Shown: positions 44,217 through 52,715, counted from the first letter of the stretch. The stretch: 64,000 nt of DNA from JAICXG01 sp036825615 (GCA_036825615.1 DAISXY010000013.1:52119-116118), one strand, 5' to 3'. Made by a program: numbers and translations. Notes: generated from the sequence alone by a model not told the origin.

Positions 44217-46181
44217 TTACTCCTGCCTGGCGAGGTAAGCCTGATAGAAGACACCGTTCTGGGTGAATGATCCATAAAAGATGTTACCCCGCTTCGAGAG
44301 CGCAAGCTGGACCCATGCTCCGTTATCGTAAGTGATGGCAAGCCAGGACGCGGCCGGGTTATAGCTCCAGTTCCCGCTGATTTGCGCGTTGCCGTCGGTG
44401 CTATAGCTGACTCCCACAAAGCGGCCGCTCGCATCAAAGTTGATCGCGCTCCAGAGTGGTGGCGGCGAAGTAAAAGTAACCCAGGAACCGACCGGGGAGA
44501 AATTCAAGCCCGCGGGCACGGCGGTATCTGAAGGTTGCGCCTGGATGGCGTTGATCGCAGCCTCAAACTTGTTCAGCGCCCCTAACTCTTCGCGCAGTTG
44601 GGCGATTTCCTGCGAGTTATCCTGACTCGGGCTAGCCGCCTCGCTCGCTTCTTCGTTCTTCAGTATCTTGTTGAAGTCGGGCGCCTGTTTCGTAACTATC
44701 GGCGGAGTAGGATAGCTTGCCTCCGTCGCCTGCTTGGATGCGTTCACCGCCTGGGCGGCCTCGGGTGCGATGCTTGGGGCCGCCGCTGCCGCTGCTTTTT
44801 CGGCTTCTAACTTCTTCTTGGCTTCTTCTTTCGAATTAATCCAAAGCCCAAGAACCATGAAGGCGATGAAGGTAAAAACAATCCCAACCAGCATCCAGAC
44901 CCAGCGCCGCGGCGCCGACTTTTGCCGGCGCTCGGCCACCGGCGTTACCGGTGCAACCGGTTCCACCCTCCTTGGCTTTGTGACTTCCGGTGTGACCTGC
45001 ACCGGCACCGGCACTGGCGGCGGAATCGGCGGCGGCGCAATCGGTCTGGCTGCTGCTGCCGCTTTCTGTTCCGGGGTTTTCGTCACATCGAAAATGCGGC
45101 CGTCCTCCGCCCGCATGTAGAGCACCGGCGTGCCCCATTCCACCGTGCAACCGGCGGCAAAGACCGCCTTGCGCGCCTCAGTCAAAGCCGCATCGACCGG
45201 GTAATCATCGGCCAGGGCAGCATAGAATCCGCTCGCCATCGCGATCGCGGCCTCATCACTCACTTCGAACTGCATCGCGATGACCGCCGGGATGCCTTTC
45301 AGGACCAGACTCTGCGCCGCGCCGGAGTAAGGGTCGCTGATTGAGGCGCGCGCCCCTTCGCAGGCGTTGAGTAAAACAAGGCGGAGGGCACGCTCGTCAC
45401 GAAGATAGATGCCGAGTTCATCGCCTGAGACCAGCCAGCTGCGGCCTTTTTCATTCTCCAAAGCGAGGACGCTTTCCTGGGTTGCAGGATTGAAGCTCCC
45501 ATGACCGACAAAGTGAAAGACATGGTAGTCGACCTTGCGCAAGGCATTCTGCAGATCGGTAAGAGTAGCGCGCGGCAATCGATCCATGATGATCAGCTTC
45601 CGCTCCTCCAGGTCGCGCACTGCGTCTTTCAGCTTCTGCCATTCCTTCTCGACCTCGAGGCAATCGACATCCGATGGATTGGAGAGCATCACAAGAACAC
45701 GTAACGGCGGTGTCACTGCGAGCGGTTTGACCTTGTCGGGCAGATCGAAGTAACGCACGACCGGCGTGTCTTTGGAGAGAGCGAGAAACTCCCGCCGCCG
45801 CGCTTCATAGAGATACTCCCAGGGCAGGTCGGCGAGTTCGGGGGTATCGCCGAGGCGCAACCGGATGCGCAACCCGCGATCGGAGCTTTGGGCGTTTTCG
45901 ATACTCTTTTGCAGAACTTTCGCGAGGTCGCCTTTGAAGACGGTTTCATAAAGGCGATTGCCGAACTCACGCGCCGCGACGTTCTCGGGTGAATCCGCCT
46001 TGCGCATGAGGGAACGGCGCTGGCCTATCTTAAGGAGATAATTTTCCAGCTCGTGCTGTTGGAAAGGGAGACGAAAGGAGCCGGCCCCAACCCCGCCCGG
46101 TGACTGCACGATCTCGGCGCGATAGCCGTCCGCTTCCTTCGTAAAGCGAAGGTCGAAATCGAGGTAAGCATTCGCTTCCAT
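44217..46181 (-). CDS. CHAT (caspase-like) protein with transmembrane anchor and C-terminal outer domain
   Basis: 654 residues. N-terminal ~1-140: a beta/alpha region with 'LGDTPELADLPWEYLYE', a segment that commonly precedes CHAT domains. The CHAT domain (~150-355) has the dyad H227 in 'HVFHFVGHG' and C274 in 'LVLLNACEGA', plus 'GIPAVIAMQFEVSDEAA'. A Pro-rich linker follows, then one TM helix (427-~450, WVWMLVGIVFTFIAFMVLGL), an Ala/Glu-rich coiled stretch, and a ~100-residue C-terminal domain ('SGNWSYNPAASWLAITYDNG') like a small beta-barrel sensor. The topology places the protease inside and the sensor outside. It is convergent with the CHAT-hydrolase gene and divergent from ubiD. Confidence 0.88.
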   Translation of the reverse strand: MEANAYLDFDLRFTKEADGYRAEIVQSPGGVGAGSFRLPFQQHELENYLLKIGQRRSLMRKADSPENVAAREFGNRLYETVFKGDLAKVLQKSIENAQSSDRGLRIRLRLGDTPELADLPWEYLYEARRREFLALSKDTPVVRYFDLPDKVKPLAVTPPLRVLVMLSNPSDVDCLEVEKEWQKLKDAVRDLEERKLIIMDRLPRATLTDLQNALRKVDYHVFHFVGHGSFNPATQESVLALENEKGRSWLVSGDELGIYLRDERALRLVLLNACEGARASISDPYSGAAQSLVLKGIPAVIAMQFEVSDEAAIAMASGFYAALADDYPVDAALTEARKAVFAAGCTVEWGTPVLYMRAEDGRIFDVTKTPEQKAAAAARPIAPPPIPPPVPVPVQVTPEVTKPRRVEPVAPVTPVAERRQKSAPRRWVWMLVGIVFTFIAFMVLGLWINSKEEAKKKLEAEKAAAAAAPSIAPEAAQAVNASKQATEASYPTPPIVTKQAPDFNKILKNEEASEAASPSQDNSQEIAQLREELGALNKFEAAINAIQAQPSDTAVPAGLNFSPVGSWVTFTSPPPLWSAINFDASGRFVGVSYSTDGNAQISGNWSYNPAASWLAITYDNGAWVQLALSKRGNIFYGSFTQNGVFYQAYLARQE

Positions 46182-46347
46182 CGCACTTCTTCCGCTCGGG
46201 CGAATCGGGTTTGCATTTCGGCAACACCCGCGTTCGCTGGCTTTTTAAGCGACAGTTGCTCGCAATGCAAGCGGCGAAAGTCATTGGAAAGAGGCTCTGG
46301 CGTTCGCTCGCAAAGGGAAGTATGAAAATGGCAGTCGCAATCGGGTC

Positions 46348-47835
46348 ATGGCTTACACTTCTTTCGCAGAGTTTCTCCAGGCGCTGGAAAAGTCCGGTGA
46401 GTTAATCCGGATCTCGATCCCGGTTGATACCGAGCTGGCGATCGCGGAATGGGCCGACCGGGAAATGAAATCACCAGCGGGCGGCAAGGCGCTCCTTTTC
46501 GAGCAGCCGGTGACTGATAACAAGGTGTCGAAGTTCCCGGTCGCGATCAATACCATGGGCTCGGAGAAACGCATGGCGATGGCGCTGCAAGTGGAAAGCA
46601 TCGCCGATGTGGCGCAGGAGATCGGGCTTATTCTGAAGGCGAAACCGCCGACCGACCTGCGCGAAGGCTGGAGCCTGCTCAAGCAAGGGATGAACCTTTT
46701 GCACGCCCGGCCGAAGCATGTGAAGAGCGGAGCATGCCAGGAAGTCGTCTATCGCTATGATGACTCGATTCACGAATCACGAATCACGATTCACGACTTA
46801 CCAATCCTGAAATGCTGGCCCAAGGACGGCGGGCGGTTCATTACTTTGCCTAACGTTCATACCCGCGATCCGGAGAGCGGCGCACGTAACCTTGGGATGT
46901 ACCGGATGCAGGTCTACGACAGCCTGACGACGGGGATGCATTGGCAGGTGCACAAGGTCGGGGCGCGGCACGGCAAGGTTTATTACGAACGCAATCAGCG
47001 GATGCCGGTGGCAGTGACGTTAGGCGGCGACCCGGCCTACACTTTTGCCGCGACTGCTCCCCTCCCCGATGGCTTGGATGAGATTCTGTTCGCCGGTTTT
47101 TTGCGCAAGAAATCGGTCGAGCTGGTGAAGTGCCTAACGAATGATCTCGAGGTTCCGGCGGATGTCGATTTTGTTCTCGAGGGTTATGTCCAGCCGGGGG
47201 AAATGCGAGGGGAAGGGCCGTTCGGCGATCACACCGGTTTCTACACTGCGGTCGAGGATTACCCGGTGTTTCATCTCACCGCGATTACGCACCGGTGCGA
47301 GGCGATTTACCCGGCCACGATCGTGGGCGTGCCGCCGATGGAAGACTTTTATCTCGGCTCGGCGAGTGTGCGGATTTTTCTCCCCGTTTTCAAAATGAAT
47401 TTCCCCGAGATCGTGGATATGGCATTGCCGGCCGAAGGCGTGTTTCACAACCTCGTCTTTGTCAGCATTCGCAAACAGTATCCGTATCAGGCTTTCAAAG
47501 TGATGCACGGACTCTGGGGGATGGGGCAGATGATGTTCAGCAAATACATCGTGGTGCTGGATGAGGATTGCGACGTGCACAACACGAGTGAGGTGCTCTT
47601 TCGACTCTGTGCAAACACCGATCCGAAGCGAGATAGCACCTTCATTATTAACCCGAGCGACTCGTTGGATCATGCGCCAACGGTGCAAAATGTCGGATCG
47701 CACATGGGAATCGACGCGACCCGGAAGTTATCGGGTGAGGGTTACACCCGCGGCTGGCCCGAGCTGGCGCGAATGGATGAAGCCACGAAGAAGCTCGTGG
47801 ATGAGTTACGCAAGACCGGTAGCGGCGGTCTGTGA
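46348..47835 (+). CDS. ubiD: UbiD-family decarboxylase (prenylated-FMN dependent)
   Basis: 495 residues, usual length. It begins 'YTSFAEFLQALEKSGELIRI' and carries family blocks 'KCWPKDGGRFITLPNVHTRD', 'GMYRMQVYDSLTTGMHW', 'VTLGGDPAYTFAATAPLPDG' and the catalytic-site 'RGEGPFGDHTGFYT' (Glu and Asp ligands). The family decarboxylates aromatic or alpha,beta-unsaturated acids with prFMN made by UbiX; in this phylum it may serve menaquinone synthesis (futalosine route) rather than ubiquinone. No UbiX is in the window. Two oddities: a 7-bp repeat tract adds residues at 46767-46796 ('DSIHESRITIHD'), and the last codons and TGA lie in a palindromic repeat (47819-47886). Confidence 0.92.
   Translation: MAYTSFAEFLQALEKSGELIRISIPVDTELAIAEWADREMKSPAGGKALLFEQPVTDNKVSKFPVAINTMGSEKRMAMALQVESIADVAQEIGLILKAKPPTDLREGWSLLKQGMNLLHARPKHVKSGACQEVVYRYDDSIHESRITIHDLPILKCWPKDGGRFITLPNVHTRDPESGARNLGMYRMQVYDSLTTGMHWQVHKVGARHGKVYYERNQRMPVAVTLGGDPAYTFAATAPLPDGLDEILFAGFLRKKSVELVKCLTNDLEVPADVDFVLEGYVQPGEMRGEGPFGDHTGFYTAVEDYPVFHLTAITHRCEAIYPATIVGVPPMEDFYLGSASVRIFLPVFKMNFPEIVDMALPAEGVFHNLVFVSIRKQYPYQAFKVMHGLWGMGQMMFSKYIVVLDEDCDVHNTSEVLFRLCANTDPKRDSTFIINPSDSLDHAPTVQNVGSHMGIDATRKLSGEGYTRGWPELARMDEATKKLVDELRKTGSGGL
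46767..46796. repeat. Short tandem repeat inside ubiD
   Basis: Four imperfect copies of a 7-bp unit (TCACGAA/TCACGAT) in frame, coding the stretch 'SIHESRITIHD' just before the conserved 'LPILKCWP' motif. A related ATCAC-rich tract lies in the 50385-50487 intergenic region. Confidence 0.65.
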
Positions 47836-47886
47836 CCGCCGAATCCGAGTCAGACCTTACTCACGACGGCCACAGACCGCCGCTAC
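47819..47886. repeat. Palindromic element at the ubiD 3' end
   Basis: Perfect 16-bp terminal inverted arms, GTAGCGGCGGTCTGTG (47819-47834) and CACAGACCGCCGCTAC (47871-47886). The left arm encodes the last residues and contributes TG of the ubiD stop TGA (47833-47835). It resembles the GTAGCCGG-ended elements in dnaE and at mbfA. Confidence 0.75.
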
Positions 47887-47897
47887 AGATCAGGCCG

Positions 47898-48302
47898 TCA
47901 AGGGTTGCGAAAGATTGCGTTGGTTGAAGGATCGCGCACCAGCGCACCATGCGGCACACCACGGACATCGATCACGTTGTGATTGCCATATGGGCTGTAA
48001 ACGTAGCCCGGCGTCCCGGTTGGATTGGCATACGGATACCCGCCCGGAGGTGCATGATAATACCGCGCCTGATCGGCATCGACTGCCGCGCCGACCAACG
48101 CTCCCGCGAGCAACCCGGCGCCGGCCCCAATCGCAGCCCCGCGGCCACCCGCCGCCCCTGCTCCGATGAGCGCGCCGCTGGCCGCGCCAAGGGCCGCGCC
48201 CGCTCCCGTCGCCTGGCCCGGATAACCGGGGTAGGCACATGAGCTCAGCCCGACCGGAATAAGAATCGCCGCCGCTGTCGCCGCTAGAAGATAATTTTTC
48301 AT
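47898..48302 (-). CDS. Glycine-zipper lipoprotein
   Basis: 134 residues from the ATG at 48302 (MKNYLLAATAAAILIPVGLSSC), with lipobox 'GLSSC', so a probable lipoprotein anchored at cysteine ~22. A Gly/Ala-rich segment (~32-75: 'GAGAALGAASGALIGAGA' and 'GAGAGLLAGALVGAAVDAD') is a glycine-zipper membrane motif found in small outer-membrane and osmotic-stress lipoproteins. A Pro/Tyr/Gly-rich tail follows. It lies 53 bp after the squalene/phytoene synthase gene on the same strand. Specific function unknown. Confidence 0.75.
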   Translation of the reverse strand: MKNYLLAATAAAILIPVGLSSCAYPGYPGQATGAGAALGAASGALIGAGAAGGRGAAIGAGAGLLAGALVGAAVDADQARYYHAPPGGYPYANPTGTPGYVYSPYGNHNVIDVRGVPHGALVRDPSTNAIFRNP

Positions 48303-48354
48303 CGTCATAGGAATTCGAATGATGGAGAGCAGACGGATGCTCGGCAAGTCTTAT

Positions 48355-49191
48355 TCAAACCAGGCGAAGCAATTGCCGAAGGGCGCAGAGGAATTTGGCC
48401 GCGTTCGACAGCCCATATTCGCGCTGAAAAACCCGGAAGCGATCGCGCTCCATCTGTCGCAGCAGCCCGCGATAGATCGCGCCCATGATCTCGGCGCTGA
48501 TCATTCGCCGCCGGTCTTCGGGTGGGAGAGCGAGGGCGGCGTTGTGGAAATATTGGTGCGCGCGATCGGCCTCGAACTGCATCAGCCTGACGAACCGATC
48601 GTCATGGGTGCGCTTGCTTAGGTCCTCCTCGGAATAGTCGAACTGCACCATGTCTTGGCGCGGGAGATAAATGCGCCCGCTCGCCAGGTCTTTCGCGACG
48701 TCACGCAGGATGTTGGTCACCTGTAAGGCGAGGCCCAACTCAACCGCATAGTCTTTGCAGCGCGGATTTTGGTAGCCGAAAATTTCGATGCTCACGAGCC
48801 CAACCGCACTCGCGACCCGGTAACAATATTCCCGCAGCTCGGCAAAGGTCTCATAACGCGCGATCGTCAGATCCATCTCCACCCCATCAATGATCTCATC
48901 CAGCATGGCAGGTGTGATCGCATAGCGTGCTGTAAGTCCGCGCACCTCGGGCGCGAGCGGTGGTTCGTCAGCCAGCGGCGCGCGCACGGCGGCGCGCCAG
49001 TTATCGAGCTGGGCAGCCTTTTCCTCCGGCCTAAGCGCAGCCGCGTCGGCAATGTCGTCGATCAGGCGGCAGAAGGCGTAGAAGATGGTGATGTCGCGGC
49101 GGCGTTCTTTGCCTAACGAGATGAAGGCAAAGGCGAGGTTCGATTTGCTCGCGCGGGTGATCGCTTCGGCGTTCGATCCTGGCTCCGGCAT
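48355..49191 (-). CDS. Squalene/phytoene synthase family protein (HpnD-like)
   Basis: 278 residues from the ATG at 49191; longer frames run through the upstream membrane-protein gene. It has both Asp-rich substrate motifs, 'RLIDDIADAA' (first) and 'TNILRDVAKDLASGRIYLP' (second), and the helix 'YCYRVASAVGLVSIEIFGY'. The C-terminal 'AEIMGAIYRGLLRQMERDRF' looks more like presqualene diphosphate synthase HpnD than phytoene synthase CrtB, but the products cannot be separated by eye. HpnC and HpnE are not in the window. It starts 5 bp after the stop of a polytopic membrane protein and is probably co-transcribed. Confidence 0.87.
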   Translation of the reverse strand: MPEPGSNAEAITRASKSNLAFAFISLGKERRRDITIFYAFCRLIDDIADAAALRPEEKAAQLDNWRAAVRAPLADEPPLAPEVRGLTARYAITPAMLDEIIDGVEMDLTIARYETFAELREYCYRVASAVGLVSIEIFGYQNPRCKDYAVELGLALQVTNILRDVAKDLASGRIYLPRQDMVQFDYSEEDLSKRTHDDRFVRLMQFEADRAHQYFHNAALALPPEDRRRMISAEIMGAIYRGLLRQMERDRFRVFQREYGLSNAAKFLCALRQLLRLV

Positions 49192-49196
49192 CGGCT

Positions 49197-50369
49197 TCAG
49201 TAACGAATCCGCGCTTCGCGATCGCTGCGCCCGATCTCGCATTGCCGGAAAAGACAAACCCAACTCGCGAGGAGCCAGCCGAGGACAAGGGAACGGACGA
49301 GGACGTAAACGATTTTCCACACCATCAGCACCAGCCAGCGGTCGACCGCCGCCGCCCGCATGATCGCGTCGGCAAGGGCGAGGAACCAGAAATGCAGCGC
49401 GCAGACGAGGAGGAACCAGAGAAAACGATAAGCATGGCGCCTGACGAACGCCCAATGCGCACGGAAAGCTTCCCCGAGGGTCTCGTTGTGCAGAACAAGC
49501 GAGATTTGCATCGTAGCAAAACAGAGGGTGAGGATGGCGATCGCGCAACGGCCGGAGGGCAGATAATCGAGCACACCGGGAAGATCGCGAAAGTAGGCGA
49601 GGAGGAGCGGGAGGCGAAGCAGGAGCGTGCTCGCGAGCACCATCAGGCCGACCCAGCGCAGGACAAAGCTGAATCGCCGCACCGCGAAGCGCAGCAACTC
49701 GCCCTCTCTAAATTGAAGGCCTTTGATCCACGCCAGCGCGACCGCGATGAGATAGACCTGGAGGTAAACGGCACAGAGATATTCAAAAATAAAAGCAACA
49801 GTATCGATCGCGGCCGAGAGCTGAAGGAAATGAGCGGTGGTAAGAAAGTGAGCGCGATTCGGCAGCAGCCAGTAAACGAAAGGTTTGAGAAGTGAAGCGA
49901 GCGCACTTAGCAGCACGCCGACGTAGATCAACCAGCCCACAATTCGGAACCGTTGGTGCAAGGCTCGCACGAGCGCGACGTGCAGCCCGCGCCAATTCAT
50001 CAGCAGCAGCACCGCCGCGAGCACGGAAAGCGGATAAGTCGTGGCGGCGGCGTCGAAGATTCCCGCAACTGACTCGAGGGTATGGAGAGCGGTGTCGCGC
50101 CAGACGTCGGTAAAATGCGGCCAATGCCAGAGCGCCCAATTGAATTCCTCGAAGCGTAAATCAGCCAGCGATGTAGCCGGGCTGAACACGACAAACTGAA
50201 AGGCGGCATAAGCCAGTGCGAGCACAGCGAAAAGCAGCCAAATCCGGGAGAAACGCACGATGCAACGGAGCCCATCACGGAGTGCAATACGCACCGGATT
50301 GGTCCCCATGAGGAGGAGATAACCGCCGATGATCGCAAGCAGCGGATAGACTCGCGAGGCGGTGTTCAC
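49197..50369 (-). CDS. Polytopic membrane protein of unknown function
   Basis: 390 residues from a GTG start. About seven to eight hydrophobic helices ('VYPLLAIIGGYLLLMGTN', 'FSRIWLLFAVLALAYAAF', 'LVLASTLLLRLPLLLAYF'-type segments, 'WFLLVCALHFWFLALADAI'), with basic connecting loops. No transporter motif or catalytic signature I recognise; it resembles large uncharacterised inner-membrane proteins of the phylum. The tight coupling to a squalene/phytoene synthase (5 bp) suggests a role in isoprenoid lipid metabolism or export, which is inference only. Confidence 0.7.
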   Translation of the reverse strand: MNTASRVYPLLAIIGGYLLLMGTNPVRIALRDGLRCIVRFSRIWLLFAVLALAYAAFQFVVFSPATSLADLRFEEFNWALWHWPHFTDVWRDTALHTLESVAGIFDAAATTYPLSVLAAVLLLMNWRGLHVALVRALHQRFRIVGWLIYVGVLLSALASLLKPFVYWLLPNRAHFLTTAHFLQLSAAIDTVAFIFEYLCAVYLQVYLIAVALAWIKGLQFREGELLRFAVRRFSFVLRWVGLMVLASTLLLRLPLLLAYFRDLPGVLDYLPSGRCAIAILTLCFATMQISLVLHNETLGEAFRAHWAFVRRHAYRFLWFLLVCALHFWFLALADAIMRAAAVDRWLVLMVWKIVYVLVRSLVLGWLLASWVCLFRQCEIGRSDREARIRY

Positions 50370-50384
50370 GAGTGTAACAGGGAT

Positions 50385-50487
50385 CAGTGATCCGTAATCG
50401 GTGATCAGGGATTAGACGGCGGGTGAGTCTTCATGCGTGGGTGACTGATCACAGATCACAAATCACTCATCACCGCTCATCTGATCA
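50385..50487. repeat. ATCAC-rich degenerate repeat tract
   Basis: Between the lepB stop and the start of the membrane-protein gene, and reaching the last lepB codons, there are many copies of GTGATC/GATCAC and ATCAC in both orientations (e.g. GATCACAGATCACAAATCAC). It is similar in kind to the repeat inside ubiD. No gene is supported here. Confidence 0.45.
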
Positions 50488-51568
50488 CGCCCCAGTGCCG
50501 GCCAAAGGGCCAGTAAACAAAGAGGCCGCGCCCGACAAGGTTCTCTTCCGGCACCGGCCCCCAGTAACGGCTGTCATAGCTGTTGTAACTGTTGTCGCCC
50601 ATCGCGAAGTAACTGTGCGGCGGAATGCGATAACTCTGGCTTGGGTTACCGAGCAAGGCCTGGCCCTGGGAATAACCGCGATAGGCGCCCTGCCCGGCCA
50701 TGACCCGGCGAATCCCAAAGCTCTGTGCCTCGTCGCCATTTACATAAAGCTTCGGTGAAGCGATCCGCAGCACGTCCCCGGGAACACCAGTAAGCCGTTT
50801 GATGTAATAAGGCGCGCCGGCTTCGGGATCTTCGCGAATTCCGAAGATATGATCGGTGCGGAAGACAAAGACATCGCCACGATGCGGCTTGATGAAGTTA
50901 TAACTGAACTTATCGACGAATACCTGATCGCCGGTATCAATCGCACCTCGCGCGATAATCTGGTCTGGCTGGTAAACGTTGCCGGGATAAACCTGGAAAT
51001 CCTGCCGCAGAATCTCCGGCGGCGCGTAAACCGTAAAATTCTCCTGATCGCATTCGATCCGCGAGATGGTAAAGAAGAAGAGGAATTTTCTCGAGGTAAC
51101 GGCCTCGACCGTGTTTTGCGCGTGTGAAACGACGTTGATGTAATTGCGGCCGTACCAGACAAAGTCGAAGACCTGTTGGAAAATGTTGGGCGGAAGCGAG
51201 CTCATGCGATGTCCGATGATGCCGTTGAGGGTCGGCTGCATTGAGCCGGTCGGGATTTTAAATGGCTGAATGAAATAGGAACGAATCCCGACCGCGACCA
51301 CGATCGCGACGAGAATGACCTCGACATTTTCGCGCCAGACCGCATCGCGGTGCGGCGGGGTGTGAGCAGTGAGAAGCGCGTCGAGTCGTTCCGACTCTTC
51401 ATGGGTGGCGCGGCGGTCGCGCGCCTTCATCGCGGCGCGCACCTTTTCGATCTGGGCGCGAAGCTCGGCGATGGTCGCCTCGCTCAAGCGGTCGCGGCGG
51501 TAGCGAATCAGTTTCTCCGCGTGACGAATCAGGAGGTGGCTGTGCTTGAGGTAACGCGGTTGAAACAT
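50477..51568 (-). CDS. lepB: Signal peptidase I (LepB) with an enlarged internal insertion
   Basis: 363 residues. An N-terminal helical/charged segment is followed by one TM (VEVILVAIVVAVGIRSYFIQ). The S26 box 'FKIPTGSMQPTL' has the nucleophile S109. The general base is expected at K257 in 'YYIKRLTGVPGD', and box E 'MGDNSYNSYDSRYWGPVPEE' is intact. E. coli LepB has ~55 residues between Ser and Lys; here there are 148, containing 'FDFVWYGRNYINVVSH' and 'PPEILRQDFQVYPGNVYQPD', so there is an extra ~90-residue region. It cleaves signal peptides of the many exported proteins nearby. Third in the rpoZ-smpB-lepB cluster. Confidence 0.93.
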   Translation of the reverse strand: MFQPRYLKHSHLLIRHAEKLIRYRRDRLSEATIAELRAQIEKVRAAMKARDRRATHEESERLDALLTAHTPPHRDAVWRENVEVILVAIVVAVGIRSYFIQPFKIPTGSMQPTLNGIIGHRMSSLPPNIFQQVFDFVWYGRNYINVVSHAQNTVEAVTSRKFLFFFTISRIECDQENFTVYAPPEILRQDFQVYPGNVYQPDQIIARGAIDTGDQVFVDKFSYNFIKPHRGDVFVFRTDHIFGIREDPEAGAPYYIKRLTGVPGDVLRIASPKLYVNGDEAQSFGIRRVMAGQGAYRGYSQGQALLGNPSQSYRIPPHSYFAMGDNSYNSYDSRYWGPVPEENLVGRGLFVYWPFGRHWGVIR

Positions 51569-51620
51569 GGCGGCGACACGCTAGCTGAGGAAGCCGATTT
51601 GTCGATTCACCCGCTTCCCG

Positions 51621-52082
51621 TCAGCGATGCTTGCGATTGAACCGCGCCACTTCCCGCGCCACCTCGCGATCGGCGTCGCGCTTTTTCAGGTCGAGCCGCT
51701 TGTCGTGGGCGAGCTTGCCCTGACCGACGCCGAGTTCGGCTTTGATCCGGCCGTTTTTCCAATAGAGCTTCAGGATCACGAGGGCGCGACCGGCGACATT
51801 GGTCAGGCCGTGGAGCTTGTCGATTTCCTTGCGGTGAAGGAGAAGCTTGCGGACGCGTTTCGGGTCAGGCAGCTCGTGGCTCGCCTGAGCGTAGGGCTGA
51901 ATATCGGCGCCGTAGAGAAATGCCTGGCCGTTTTCGATCCGGGCAAAGGCATCGCCTATGTTGGCTTTGCCGGCGCGGATTGACTTGACCTCGCTGCCTT
52001 TCAGTTCTACGCCCGCCTCGAGTCGCTCGAGGATATGGAAATCGCGCAGCGCTTTGCGATTGAGAATCGTCTCAGCGGCCAT
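51621..52082 (-). CDS. smpB: tmRNA-binding protein SmpB
   Basis: 153 residues, standard length. The OB-fold signature is clear: 'RDFHILERLEAGVELKGSEV', 'KSIRAGKANIGDAF', 'PKRVRKLLLHRKEIDKL', 'GRIKAELGVGQGKLAHDKR' and the basic tail 'KKRDADREVAREVARFNRK' that enters the ribosome decoding centre. It works with tmRNA in trans-translation to rescue stalled ribosomes. No tmRNA gene was found in this window. It lies 31 bp after rpoZ and 52 bp before lepB on the same strand. Confidence 0.96.
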   Translation of the reverse strand: MAAETILNRKALRDFHILERLEAGVELKGSEVKSIRAGKANIGDAFARIENGQAFLYGADIQPYAQASHELPDPKRVRKLLLHRKEIDKLHGLTNVAGRALVILKLYWKNGRIKAELGVGQGKLAHDKRLDLKKRDADREVAREVARFNRKHR

Positions 52083-52113
52083 CGTCGGCGCGGACCCCCG
52101 GCCCGCGAGCGGG

Positions 52114-52329
52114 CTACTCTTCGGCCGCGTTCTCCTTTAGCTCTTCGAAGGTGAGCTTGCCGGCGATGATTTCCCGCAGGGCGATATCGGTGAGGGACGA
52201 TTTGGGGGTGGCTTCGACGAGCGGACGGTGCCCCATGCCGAGCTGCCGCACCCGCTTTGAGACTACGTTGATGAGGAGTTGCTGGTTGGGAATTACTTTG
52301 GCGGCGTCTTGCAGGAGTTGCGCGGTCAT
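52114..52329 (-). CDS. rpoZ: RNA polymerase omega subunit
   Basis: 71 residues from the ATG at 52329; an in-frame ATG at 52470 would add 47 unconserved residues. The short omega pattern is present: 'AKVIPNQQLLINVVSKRVRQL', 'HRPLVEATPKSSLTDIALRE' and 'IIAGKLTFEELK'. It helps beta-prime fold and binds ppGpp in some phyla. First of the cluster with smpB and lepB. The family assignment rests on pattern and size, since omega is poorly conserved. Confidence 0.82.
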   Translation of the reverse strand: MTAQLLQDAAKVIPNQQLLINVVSKRVRQLGMGHRPLVEATPKSSLTDIALREIIAGKLTFEELKENAAEE

Positions 52330-52641
52330 ATTTCTCAAGGAGCGAACGACCCGACCAGGCTCCGACGGGAATTGCAGGATATTCTGCGAACCATTCGTTA
52401 GGGCTGGAGAAGTGGCAATCGAAGCAAACATGGTTGGGCGCGAGCGGATTCGGATATTGCGTGCGCGCATCGGGTTGTCAATGGTTTTTCTGGTGAGGTG
52501 CGACGGAGTGGGCAGAGCCGGCGCGCGCGTTCCAGACCACGAGCTGGGGTCCCTCTAATTGCTTGCCAGCGCAGGTGAAGTGCGCGACATAGGGCGACGC
52601 ACGCGCGTGTGGCAGGAGAATCGGCCGCGTGTGCCGGAAAA

Positions 52642-52715
52642 CGGGCTGTGGCTCAGCTTGGTAGAGCGCTGCGTTCGGGACGCAGAGGCCGTGGGTTCAA
52701 ATCCCACCAGCCCGA
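52642..52715 (+). tRNA. tRNA-Pro (anticodon CGG)
   Basis: 74 nt. The 7-bp acceptor stem CGGGCTG/CAGCCCG is perfect, with discriminator A. The D arm has GCTC...GAGC, the anticodon stem CTGCG/CGCAG frames the loop TTCGGGA (anticodon CGG), and the T arm is GTGGG-TTCAAAT-CCCAC. No CCA is encoded. It lies alone between rpoZ (opposite strand) and the mbfA 3' end, next to degenerate palindromic repeats. Confidence 0.96.

Noticed and set aside
50171..50182. A GTAGCCGG octamer inside the membrane-protein gene
   Set aside because: It has no inverted partner nearby and fits normal coding sequence; taken as chance.
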